Assembly (NCBI GenBank): GCA_027068795.1 | Contig: JAMOMB010000139.1 | Coordinates: 1-32,056, forward strand | Length of the DNA stretch: 32,056 bases | Source of the DNA: Sedimenticola sp. | Lineage (GTDB): Bacteria > Pseudomonadota > Gammaproteobacteria > Chromatiales > Chromatiaceae | Direction: 5' to 3' | Part shown: positions 1 through 7,713 of the stretch, one piece after another | Position numbering within the stretch: the stretch's first letter is position 1 | Layout of the letters: each line of letters begins with the position of its first letter | Program-made: the position numbers and the translations under genes | Notes under the pieces: generated by a model | What the model was told of the DNA's origin: nothing | Databases searched by the model: none | Seen by the model: only the letters and a program-made list of their open reading frames with translations

Positions 1-81
1 GCCAATGTAAATACATCCTTCCCGGATTTTGGCCGGCTTGCCGGTGAGGCGGGATTGCATATTGTGACCGAAAATGGCTGA
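1..81 (+). CDS. aroA: 3-phosphoshikimate 1-carboxyvinyltransferase (EPSP synthase), C-terminal fragment, truncated by window start
   Basis: Frame 1 reads ANVNTSFPDFGRLAGEAGLHIVTENG then TGA at 79-81. This matches the typical AroA C-terminal motif (TSFP-F..LA...GL) and sits directly upstream of cmk with an 8-nt overlap. Too short to appear in the ORF track. Confidence 0.72.
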   Translation, partial: ANVNTSFPDFGRLAGEAGLHIVTENG

Positions 82-760
82 GGCTCCCGTACTGACCATC
101 GACGGCCCCAGTGGCTCGGGCAAGGGTACGGTTGCCGCCAAGGTGGCCCAGGCGCTGGGCTGGCATATTCTGGATTCCGGGGCCCTGTACCGCCTGGTGG
201 GGCTGGCGGCGCGGAAGGCGGGCGTGGATCTGTCCGATAGCGCCGCGGTAGCGGAAATGGCGCGTACCTTGCCAGTAAAATTCGTGGATCGAAAAGTCTT
301 TCTCGATGGCGAGGATGTGAGCCTGGCCATTCGCACGGAAACCGCAGGAAACAATGCGTCAAAGGTGGCCGCAATCCCCGAGGTGCGGGCGGCGCTGCTG
401 GATTGGCAGCGGGAGTACGCCCGCCCGCCAGGGCTGGTGGCGGATGGCCGGGATATGGGCACTGTGGTGTTTCCCCATGCGCGGGCAAAAATCTTTCTGG
501 ACGCCAGTGCCGACGAGCGCGCCCGAAGGCGGTATAAGCAGTTGAAGGATAAGGGTATTGATGTTAACCTTTCCGGTCTCATTGCGGAAATCGAAGAGCG
601 GGATCACCGCGACCGGAACCGCAGTGTGGCGCCTTTGGTGCCGGCGGAAGATGCGCAGGTCATTGATTCCACACGGCTGGATGTGGATACTGTGGTTGAT
701 CGCGTGTTGCAGGCGGTATACGAGGCCTACCCTGAGACAGGGTCGAAAAGCGACATTTAA
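74..760 (+). CDS. cmk: Cytidylate kinase
   Basis: TIDGPSGSGKGTVA P-loop, LDSGALYR and DGRDMGTVVFP motifs; located before rpsA as is classical. Confidence 0.97.
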   Translation: MAEAPVLTIDGPSGSGKGTVAAKVAQALGWHILDSGALYRLVGLAARKAGVDLSDSAAVAEMARTLPVKFVDRKVFLDGEDVSLAIRTETAGNNASKVAAIPEVRAALLDWQREYARPPGLVADGRDMGTVVFPHARAKIFLDASADERARRRYKQLKDKGIDVNLSGLIAEIEERDHRDRNRSVAPLVPAEDAQVIDSTRLDVDTVVDRVLQAVYEAYPETGSKSDI

Positions 761-870
761 CCGGTTTCATGCCCAGCATGGGGCCATGCATTTTAACTTA
801 GAACCAACCGAGTCTTCACTTCCGGACTCTACATGGGTGGCCTGCTCGACAGGTCGGAGTATTTTAACCA
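761..870 (+). promoter_or_regulatory. rpsA 5' leader with several short hairpins (possible S1 autoregulatory leader)
   Basis: gcatgg-gg-ccatgc, gagtc...gactc and cctg-ctcga-cagg dyads lie between cmk and rpsA. There is no strong SD close to the ATG. In E. coli the rpsA leader is structured and autoregulated; transfer to this organism is by analogy only. Confidence 0.35.
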
Positions 871-2559
871 ATGACTGAAAGTTTCGCGGCGCTCTTGGAA
901 GAGAGCTTTACCAACACCAACCTCAAACCTGGCGCTATTGTAATCGGCACCGTTGTCGGCATCGACAATGAAAGCGTTATCGTCAACGCCGGACTCAAGT
1001 CCGAAGGCGTTATTCCCAAAAACCAGTTCATGAATCACGATGGAGAACTCGAGGTTTCCGTCGGTGATCAGGTGGAAGTCGCCCTGGAAGCCGTGGAAGA
1101 CGGTTCCGGCATGACCCGCCTGTCGCGTGAGAAGGCCAAGCGCCATCACGCCTGGGCCAAGCTGGAGAAAGCTTTCGATAACGAGGAAATCGTTACCGGT
1201 CGCATTACCGGCAAGGTGAAAGGTGGTTTCACCGTGGATCTTCAGGATCTGCGCGCATTCCTGCCCGGTTCCCTGGTCGATGTCCGCCCGGTGCGCGACA
1301 CCGCCTATCTGGAAGGCAAGGATCTGGAATTCAAGGTCATCAAGCTGGATCAGAAGCGCAACAACGTGGTGGTCTCGCGCCGTGCGGTGGTGGAGCAGGA
1401 ATACAGCGAAGAGCGTGAAAAGGTACTGGAGAACCTGGAAGAAGGCGCGGTGGTCAAGGGCATCGTCAAGAACCTTACCGACTATGGCGCGTTTGTGGAT
1501 CTGGGCGGTGTGGACGGATTGCTGCATATTACCGACATGGCGTGGAAGCGGGTCAAGCATCCTTCAGAAGTGGTTGAAATCGGTGACGAAATCGACGTTC
1601 GCGTACTCAAGTTCGACAAGGAGAAGATGCGCGTTTCCCTGGGGCTGAAGCAGTTGGGCGAAGATCCCTGGGACAACATCATGCGCCGCTATCCCGTGGG
1701 CACCCGTTTGTTCGGCAAGGTCACCAATCTGGCCGACTACGGCGCCTTCGTGGAAATCGAGGAAGGCGTGGAAGGCCTGGTGCATGTTTCCGAAATGGAC
1801 TGGACCAACAAGAACATCCACCCCAGCAAGGTGGTGCAGCTGGGGGACGAGATGGAAGTCATGGTGCTGGATATTGATGAAGAGCGCCGCCGCATCTCCC
1901 TGGGCATGAAGCAGTGCAAACCCAATCCCTGGGACGAATTTGCGGACAATCACAACAAGGGCGACCATGTCACCGGCAAGATCAAGTCCATCACGGATTT
2001 CGGCATCTTTATCGGCCTGGACGGCGGCATCGACGGTCTGGTTCACTTGTCCGACATCACCTGGGACGAGCCTGGCGAAGATCTGATCCGCGACTACAAG
2101 AAAGGCCAGGAACTGGAAACCGTGGTGCTGTCGGTGGATCCCGAGCGCGAGCGTATCTCTCTTGGCATCAAGCAGCTGGATCAGGACCCGTTCTCCACCT
2201 ATCTGGCCACCCATGAGAAGGGCAGTATCGTAACCGGCACCATCAAGGACGTGGATGTCAAGGGCGCTACCGTAGAACTGGCCGAGGGCGTGGATGGTTA
2301 TATTCGCGCTTCCGAGATTTCTCGCGACCGGGTGGAAGATGCCCGCTCCGTGCTCAAGGAAGGTGAAGAAGTGGAAGCCAAATTCACCGGCGTCGACCGC
2401 AAGAACCGCGTCTTGATGCTGTCTATCAAAGGCAAGGATTTTGATGAGGAAAAGGCGACCATCGAGAGCTACAAGTCAGGTGGCGCTTCCGCCGGATCTG
2501 CTTCACTGGGCGATCTGCTGAAAGACCAGTTGTCCGCCAGCAAGGAAAGCAGCGAGTAA
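871..2559 (+). CDS. rpsA: 30S ribosomal protein S1
   Basis: Multiple S1 RNA-binding repeats ([53 protein letters not shown] and others); 562 aa; cmk-rpsA-ihfB order. Confidence 0.98.
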   Translation: MTESFAALLEESFTNTNLKPGAIVIGTVVGIDNESVIVNAGLKSEGVIPKNQFMNHDGELEVSVGDQVEVALEAVEDGSGMTRLSREKAKRHHAWAKLEKAFDNEEIVTGRITGKVKGGFTVDLQDLRAFLPGSLVDVRPVRDTAYLEGKDLEFKVIKLDQKRNNVVVSRRAVVEQEYSEEREKVLENLEEGAVVKGIVKNLTDYGAFVDLGGVDGLLHITDMAWKRVKHPSEVVEIGDEIDVRVLKFDKEKMRVSLGLKQLGEDPWDNIMRRYPVGTRLFGKVTNLADYGAFVEIEEGVEGLVHVSEMDWTNKNIHPSKVVQLGDEMEVMVLDIDEERRRISLGMKQCKPNPWDEFADNHNKGDHVTGKIKSITDFGIFIGLDGGIDGLVHLSDITWDEPGEDLIRDYKKGQELETVVLSVDPERERISLGIKQLDQDPFSTYLATHEKGSIVTGTIKDVDVKGATVELAEGVDGYIRASEISRDRVEDARSVLKEGEEVEAKFTGVDRKNRVLMLSIKGKDFDEEKATIESYKSGGASAGSASLGDLLKDQLSASKESSE

Positions 2560-2572
2560 ATCTACACAAACA

Positions 2573-2590
2573 GGGTGGCTTCGGCCACCC
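2573..2590 (+). other. Perfect 7-bp hairpin with TTCG tetraloop between rpsA and ihfB
   Basis: GGGTGGC-TTCG-GCCACCC with no following T-run. May act as an RNA stability or processing hairpin rather than a terminator. Confidence 0.6.
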
Positions 2591-2609
2591 GCTAGCAACG
2601 AGGTAACTG

Positions 2610-2915
2610 ATGACAAAGTCTGAACTGATCGAGGCGATTGCGCGCCAGCAAACCCATCTTGCGCACCGGGATGTGGAGCTGGCCGTAAAATGCATACTGG
2701 AACAGATGAGTCAGTCTCTGGCTGGTGGGGAGCGCATCGAAGTGCGGGGCTTTGGCAGTTTTTCACTGCATTACCGTCCGCCGCGCATGGGGCGCAATCC
2801 GAAGACCGGGGAGCCTGTGGCACTGGCGGGAAAATATGTTCCCCACTTCAAGCCGGGGCGTGAGCTGCGGGAAAGAGTGGACAAACGCTATCAGGAATCG
2901 TTGAAGAAAACTTGA
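2610..2915 (+). CDS. ihfB: Integration host factor subunit beta
   Basis: HU/IHF family: [11 protein letters not shown]...[29 protein letters not shown]. Confidence 0.96.
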   Translation: MTKSELIEAIARQQTHLAHRDVELAVKCILEQMSQSLAGGERIEVRGFGSFSLHYRPPRMGRNPKTGEPVALAGKYVPHFKPGRELRERVDKRYQESLKKT

Positions 2916-2925
2916 GTAGTTCATG

Positions 2926-2953
2926 AAAAAGCCGGCGGAACGCCGGCTTTTTT
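2926..2953. terminator. Bidirectional Rho-independent terminator between convergent ihfB and DUF2892 gene
   Basis: AAAAAGCCGGCG-GAA-CGCCGGCTTTTTT: GC-rich stem with A-run and T-run on both sides. Confidence 0.9.
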
Positions 2954-2954
2954 G

Positions 2955-3137
2955 TTATCGCTTGCAGCTGTTCATGCCCAGCAGGGGATAGAAAGGGCAC
3001 CAGCCCATCAATCCCGTGAACAAGGGGATGGCGCCCAGCGCGCCCCACCAGTTCTGTGCATAAATACCCCAGCCGATGACCGCAAGGCCAATGACAATGC
3101 GCAGGATTTTATCGATACCACCAACATTTGCTTTCAT
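2955..3137 (-). CDS. DUF2892 (YgaP-type transmembrane) small membrane protein
   Basis: MKANVGGIDKILRIVIGLAVIGWGIYAQNWWGALGAIPLFTGLMGWCPFYPLLGMNSCKR: N-x(2)-D-(x)-R-x-I-R start and GWCP..LLG..SC end typical of DUF2892. GGAG-like RBS upstream of ATG at 3137. Confidence 0.88.
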   Translation of the reverse strand: MKANVGGIDKILRIVIGLAVIGWGIYAQNWWGALGAIPLFTGLMGWCPFYPLLGMNSCKR

Positions 3138-3217
3138 GTTCTTTCTCCTCAATGCCCGGATGTTTCCGGAAAAATAACCACGTTAGGTTAAAGATAGAGG
3201 AATTTATCAAGGCTGTC

Positions 3218-3232
3218 TGTGACAAAGTCACA
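3218..3232. promoter_or_regulatory. 15-bp perfect dyad TGTGAC-AAA-GTCACA, candidate Crp/Fnr-type operator upstream of DUF2892
   Basis: Perfect inverted repeat. On the minus strand it is followed about 31.5 bp later (centre to centre) by TATCTT, a possible -10. It lies between the crp/fnr-like gene end and the DUF2892 start. Confidence 0.45.
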
Positions 3233-3878
3233 TTGGGGATTGCAGGCGTCTTACCCAGCCACGACCAAGATCGACGATTTTCTGTTGCTCCAGGTCCTTG
3301 AGCAGGCGGCTGATCACCTCGCGGGAGGTGCCGAGTTCGGCGGCGATCTGCTGATGGGTGATGGGCGTTTTCTGGTTCAGGGGAAACAATTTTTCCTGGT
3401 TCAGGTAAAACCCCAGGCGCTCGTCCATGCGCCGGAAAGTGACTTCTTCGATCAAACTGATCACGTCACCCAAACGGGCGGCAATCAGGTTCCAGGCATA
3501 GCGCCGCCAGCTGCGGTTGTTGTCCATCCATTCCTGGATAACAGCGGCGGGTACCACAATGGCTTGCAGCTCGGTTTCGCTCACGGCAAAGGCGGGAAAA
3601 CGTTTCTCACTGACGATGCATGACAGGGTCAATATACAGCATTCCCCCGCCTCCACCCGGTACAGGGTGATTTCCCGCCCGGATTCCGAGAGTTTGTAGA
3701 CCCTGCCGGTGCCGGCAAGCACGAAAGCCAGGTGACTGCAGTTGCTGCCTTCGAGGCAGATATGCTGTCCGGCGGGAAGAGCAACCTGCTGTCCCATTCC
3801 CAGCAGGGATTGGAGAAAACCCTCATCTGCGCCCAGGTCAGGGAACAGGCGTGCAAATTCTTGCTGTAGCGTTCCCAT
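3228..3878 (-). CDS. Crp/Fnr family transcriptional regulator (cysteine-containing sensor domain)
   Basis: cNMP-binding-like N-terminal half (LPAGQHICLEGSNCSHLAFVLAGTGRVYKLSESGREITLYRVEAGECCILTLSCIVS) plus HTH_Crp (TPITHQQIAAELGTSREVISRLLKDLEQQKIV). Confidence 0.92.
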   Translation of the reverse strand: MGTLQQEFARLFPDLGADEGFLQSLLGMGQQVALPAGQHICLEGSNCSHLAFVLAGTGRVYKLSESGREITLYRVEAGECCILTLSCIVSEKRFPAFAVSETELQAIVVPAAVIQEWMDNNRSWRRYAWNLIAARLGDVISLIEEVTFRRMDERLGFYLNQEKLFPLNQKTPITHQQIAAELGTSREVISRLLKDLEQQKIVDLGRGWVRRLQSPM

Positions 3879-3890
3879 AGCGGAAAATAC

Positions 3891-4658
3891 TCAGACGACA
3901 ACCGGTGAAAAAGCGAAGTCGGTATCTTTGGTGGCCGGGTGTATGTAGCTGCCTTCGAGGAGGTCGGCACCATGGGACCAGCACAGATTGACGTCTTCTG
4001 CGCGGTTGATGTCGGGAAGAAGGATCAGGACGCTGCGCCGGTGGCAGACATTGATGATGCGCTTGATGACATCATCATCCGTGCCAAGAAGGCCCGGAGA
4101 TACGCTCATGTAGCGGCTGCTCATGGCCTTCAGGATCTTGATGGCGGCGGGATGCTCAGAGAAGCTGTCGATCATGGTGCTGATATCCAGCTGGTGCAAT
4201 GCGGCGATGCAGTTGCGGGAAGCCTTGAGATTCTTGGCGATCTGGGAAAGGCGAAAGGAAATGACCAGCCCGCGGGTGGATACGTCTTCGCGGCTGCTCT
4301 GGCGATCCAGCCAGTGGGGGTATTCGGGATTGTGCAGGGAGGCGATGGATTGGGGGATGATGATGTTTGCCTCCGGCTGTTCCAGGTGCATGCGCTTTAG
4401 CGTCTGCAGGCCGGTCTTGATCATCCAGCGATCCAGTGCGGAGGCCATGTTGCTCATACCCGCCAGTTTGCGCAGGCTCTTGTAGGGTATCCGCTGTCCG
4501 GTGGGGGTTTTCAGGTGGCAGTGCAGCAAATAGGTTTTTCGGTCCGGGAAGCGGGTTTGCAATACCGGATGGAAATCCGGCGCCAGCAGATCGTCGTCAA
4601 TGGCCTGTTTCATCAGGCGCATCAGTTTGATGTTGTGTTCGGGAGCGCTGTGAGTCAT
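3891..4658 (-). CDS. Degenerate (catalytically inactive) EAL-domain protein
   Basis: Fold-level match to EAL domains: FHPVLQTRFPDRKTYLLHCHLKT (YQPI...EALLR), LVISFRLSQIAKNL (FEITE), GADLLEGSYIHPA (GCDYLQGYFFGRP). The catalytic E/D/K positions are substituted. Confidence 0.65.
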   Translation of the reverse strand: MTHSAPEHNIKLMRLMKQAIDDDLLAPDFHPVLQTRFPDRKTYLLHCHLKTPTGQRIPYKSLRKLAGMSNMASALDRWMIKTGLQTLKRMHLEQPEANIIIPQSIASLHNPEYPHWLDRQSSREDVSTRGLVISFRLSQIAKNLKASRNCIAALHQLDISTMIDSFSEHPAAIKILKAMSSRYMSVSPGLLGTDDDVIKRIINVCHRRSVLILLPDINRAEDVNLCWSHGADLLEGSYIHPATKDTDFAFSPVVV

Positions 4659-4667
4659 GGTTGTCCG

Positions 4668-6074
4668 TCAAAGAATATCCGAGGCAAAATCGGCCAGCCG
4701 GGATCGTTCGCCGCGCAGCAGGGTGATGTGTCCGCTGTGCGGCCATTGTTTGAATCGATCCACCACATAGGTCAGGCCGGAAGTCGTCTCGGTGAGATAG
4801 GGGGTGTCGATCTGGGCGACATTTCCCAGGCAGACGACCTTGGTGCCCGGCCCGGCCCGGGTGATCAGGGTTTTCATTTGTTTTGCAGTGAGGTTTTGCG
4901 CTTCGTCGAGAATGATGTATTTGTTCAAAAAGGTGCGCCCGCGCATGAAATTCAGGGAGTGGATACGGATGCGCGAGCGCAGCAGGTCATCGGCAGCGGC
5001 CCGCCCCCAGTCGCCGCCGCCGGTTTGGGTCAGCACTTCCAGGTTGTCCATGAGCGCGCCCATCCAGGGCGTCATCTTCTCTTCTTCCGTGCCCGGCAGG
5101 AAGCCGATATCTTCCCCCACGGGAACCGTGACCCGGGTCATGATGATTTCCTTGTACAGGTTCTTGTCCAGTACCTGGGCCAGGCCTGCCGCCAGGGTCA
5201 GCAGGGTTTTTCCGGTGCCGGCGCTGCCCAGCAGGGTGACGAAATCGATATTTGCATCCAGCAGCATGTTGAGGGCGAAGTTTTGCTCCCGGTTGCGCGC
5301 CTGTATGCCCCATACGGAATGCTTGGGGGCGGTGAAGTCCTCCGCCAGTTCGATCAGGGCTGTATCGTCATCTTCCTTTTTTCGCACAATGGCTTCGAAG
5401 GGCTGGTCTCCCTCCATGTACAGACACTGGTTGGGATACCATTCCCGGGTGTCCGGCCCGCTGATGCGATAAAAGGTGTGGCCGGATTCCTGCCAGGATT
5501 CCATGTCCTTGCTGTGTTTGTCCCAGAAATCCTCCGGCAGCTCCCGGGTGCCGCTGTACAGCAGGCTGACGTCATCCAGCACCTGATCATTGCTGTAGTC
5601 CTCTGTGGGAACGCCGACGATGGCGGCCTTGATGCGCAGGTTGATGTCTTTGGAGATGAGCATGACATGGCGATCCGGCACTTTTTCCTGAAGCGCCAGC
5701 GCCGCAGCCAGTATGGAATTATCAGGGGTGTTGCCGGGCAGGGTGTCCGGCAGATGGTTGATCAAGCTCTTGGTTTGGAAAAACAGTCTTCCAGGCTTGT
5801 TTTGCTGTTCGTTGCCGCCGAAGTTGGGTATCGGCAGACCGTGATCGATTTCCGCCTTGCTGCTGTGGGCAACGATGTCGTCGAGAAAGCGGCTGGCCTG
5901 GCGCACATTGCGTGCGACTTCCGACATGCCTTTCTTGCCTTTGTCCAGTTCCTCCAGCACGACCATAGGCAGGAAAATATCGTGTTCCTTGAAGCGGAAC
6001 AATGCCGTGGGGTCGTGCATGAGCACGTTGGTATCCAGTACGAACAGTCTCTTTTTTTCGGAAGATTCCGCCAT
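4668..6074 (-). CDS. PIN domain-PhoH family ATPase (PhoH2-like)
   Basis: N-terminal PIN domain (LFVLDTNVLMHDPTALF) and PhoH ATPase with Walker A GSAGTGKT and Walker B YIILDEAQN. ATG at 6074 avoids overlap with bcp; the track ORF starts upstream at 6161. Confidence 0.93.
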   Translation of the reverse strand: MAESSEKKRLFVLDTNVLMHDPTALFRFKEHDIFLPMVVLEELDKGKKGMSEVARNVRQASRFLDDIVAHSSKAEIDHGLPIPNFGGNEQQNKPGRLFFQTKSLINHLPDTLPGNTPDNSILAAALALQEKVPDRHVMLISKDINLRIKAAIVGVPTEDYSNDQVLDDVSLLYSGTRELPEDFWDKHSKDMESWQESGHTFYRISGPDTREWYPNQCLYMEGDQPFEAIVRKKEDDDTALIELAEDFTAPKHSVWGIQARNREQNFALNMLLDANIDFVTLLGSAGTGKTLLTLAAGLAQVLDKNLYKEIIMTRVTVPVGEDIGFLPGTEEEKMTPWMGALMDNLEVLTQTGGGDWGRAAADDLLRSRIRIHSLNFMRGRTFLNKYIILDEAQNLTAKQMKTLITRAGPGTKVVCLGNVAQIDTPYLTETTSGLTYVVDRFKQWPHSGHITLLRGERSRLADFASDIL

Positions 6075-6088
6075 GGTTGCTGTTTTTC

Positions 6089-6559
6089 TCAGGACTTTTT
6101 TAGAGATTTCAGGGTTTCCAGCACTTGTGCCACATGACCTTTGACCTTCACTCCCCGCCATTCCTGGCGCAATATACCGTTGTCATCGATGAGGAAAGTG
6201 CTGCGTTCAATGCCGCGAACCTTTTTGCCGTACATGTTTTTCCTCTTGATTACGTCGAAAGCCGCGCACAGGTGTTCTTCCTTGTCCGCGACCAGGTCAA
6301 AAGGAAAGCCCTGCTTTGCCCGGAAGTTCTCCTGGGCCTTGAGGCTATCCCTGGAAGCGCCGAGTATGGCGGTGGACTGGCGGCGGAATTTGTAAATTGC
6401 TTCCTTGAAATCCAGGCCTTCCTGGGTGCATCCTGGCGTACCGGCTTTGGGGTAGAAATACAAAACCAGCCATTTGCCGCGATAGTCCGCCAATCTGGCG
6501 GTTTTGTCTCCGGTAAGCAACAATTCGATATCAGGCACTTTCTTGCCGGTCTCGACCAT
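6089..6559 (-). CDS. bcp: Thioredoxin-dependent peroxiredoxin (Bcp/PrxQ family)
   Basis: YFYPKAGTPGCTQEGLDFKEA Prx motif (second Cys position absent), RSTFLIDDNGILRQEWRGVKVKGH. GGAGGG RBS precedes the ATG at 6559; the track start at 6586 lacks an RBS. Confidence 0.92.
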   Translation of the reverse strand: MVETGKKVPDIELLLTGDKTARLADYRGKWLVLYFYPKAGTPGCTQEGLDFKEAIYKFRRQSTAILGASRDSLKAQENFRAKQGFPFDLVADKEEHLCAAFDVIKRKNMYGKKVRGIERSTFLIDDNGILRQEWRGVKVKGHVAQVLETLKSLKKS

Positions 6560-6685
6560 GCGTATTCCCTCCGTTATTTTGGCCATTGGAACAACAGTAT
6601 CGGCCGGGAAATGGTTTTCTTTCAGCTTTTTCTTAGGCGCTGTTAGCAGGAATCTATTGATGCCAGGTTAATAACAGGTTCCGGG

Positions 6686-7234
6686 TCAGTAAAGCTGTTT
6701 CTTATAGGGCTCCAGCACCGCATCCAGATTGATGCTGTCGCAGAACTCCAGGAATTCATCCCGCAGCTCGCCGATTGCAGTGCCAACCGGTATGCCGATG
6801 TTCATTTGCACGGCGAACATGGCCGTGCCGGTGTGGGGGGCGGCGTAACTGCTGGTGGCGAGATCCACGATGTTGATGTTTCGCTGGGAAAAGAAATTCG
6901 CCAGTTTGTGGACGATGCCGGGGTTGTCCAGGGCCACCACCTCCACCAGGTAGGGCATGGCCTCGGCGTGGTTGCTGGCTCCCGTGGTCTGGCGGGCGAT
7001 GATGGTCAGGCCGAGTTTCTTTTCCAGCTCGGGAAGCTGGCTTTCCAGGCGCGCCAGCTGGTTCCATGGGCCTTCCACCAGCAGCAATATGGCGAACTCA
7101 CCCCCAAGTACGGTCATGCGGCTGTCGCAGATGTTGCAATCCAGGAGAAAAACAGCCTTGGACAGCTCATCAACAATGCCTGGCCGGTCCTTGCCCAGCG
7201 CTGAGAGCACAAGTTGATTGTGTGGTTTGTTCAT
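6686..7234 (-). CDS. gcvR: Glycine cleavage system transcriptional repressor-like, tandem ACT domains
   Basis: SALGKDRPGIVDELSKAVFLLDCNI (ACT 1) and VALDNPGIVHKLANFFSQRNINIVDLATSSY (ACT 2); adjacent to bcp as in other gammaproteobacteria. Confidence 0.88.
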   Translation of the reverse strand: MNKPHNQLVLSALGKDRPGIVDELSKAVFLLDCNICDSRMTVLGGEFAILLLVEGPWNQLARLESQLPELEKKLGLTIIARQTTGASNHAEAMPYLVEVVALDNPGIVHKLANFFSQRNINIVDLATSSYAAPHTGTAMFAVQMNIGIPVGTAIGELRDEFLEFCDSINLDAVLEPYKKQLY

Positions 7235-7445
7235 AGGGTCAGAGTTTATCCTATTACACAGCGTATTCCAGAATATTATTCACTCCGGATACGGGTTATT
7301 AACCCGCCAACTCACTCCAACCATGTCATCCTCAGGACGTTGGATGCGACCGGGCCACGACGCGCTGCACAGGCAATGCTCGTTCCATTGGCAACAGAGG
7401 CATGGTTTGTGTCCGATGCCCCGAGCTTGTTGAAAAATGGGATGT

Positions 7446-7548
7446 TCGGCCACCTCGAGCGCAGCCATGGATCGTGTCGCCGCACCTTGACAGGGAATGC
7501 CCAGCCGGCGGTGTGGCGCCTTGTCACGGATGCGCGCGGGGTGGCTGA
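7446..7548 (+). repeat. Palindromic intergenic element, copy A
   Basis: Imperfect 18-nt inverted arms TCGGCCACCTCGAGCGCA (7446-7463) and TGCGCGCGGGGTGGCTGA (7531-7548), 15/18 complementary. The centre shares 20 identical nt (7479-7498, GCCGCACCTTGACAGGGAAT) with copy B. Confidence 0.6.
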
Positions 7549-7627
7549 GGACGATATGGCGCGTCGCCGGGGGAATAACATTGCTTGGTGCAGCAACAGA
7601 AAGTCTTGAGGTTCTCTCGGTTTTTTC

Positions 7628-7657
7628 TTGTCAGCGAAAATTACCGCAGGATAGAAT
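7628..7657 (+). promoter_or_regulatory. Candidate sigma70 promoter for dapA
   Basis: TTGTCA - 18 nt - TAGAAT, about 57 bp upstream of the dapA ATG. Confidence 0.5.
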
Positions 7658-7713
7658 ACCGCTCTTGTGAGGAATATCGATACCGGTGTTCCGGGTGAAG
7701 CGTGGAGTAAGCG

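Noticed and set aside
2952-3191. 79-aa plus-strand ORF
   Set aside because: Antisense to the DUF2892 gene and begins in the terminator.
4515-6137. 540-aa plus-strand ORF
   Set aside because: Antisense shadow of the well-supported PIN-PhoH gene; low-complexity G/Q/V-rich composition typical of GC-rich antisense frames.
7214-7609. 131-aa ORF in the gcvR-dapA gap (and overlapping minus ORFs 7280-7468, 7312-8070)
   Set aside because: No family recognised, cysteine/arginine-rich random-looking translation, no RBS. The region is better explained by the palindromic repeat; a decayed gene cannot be excluded.
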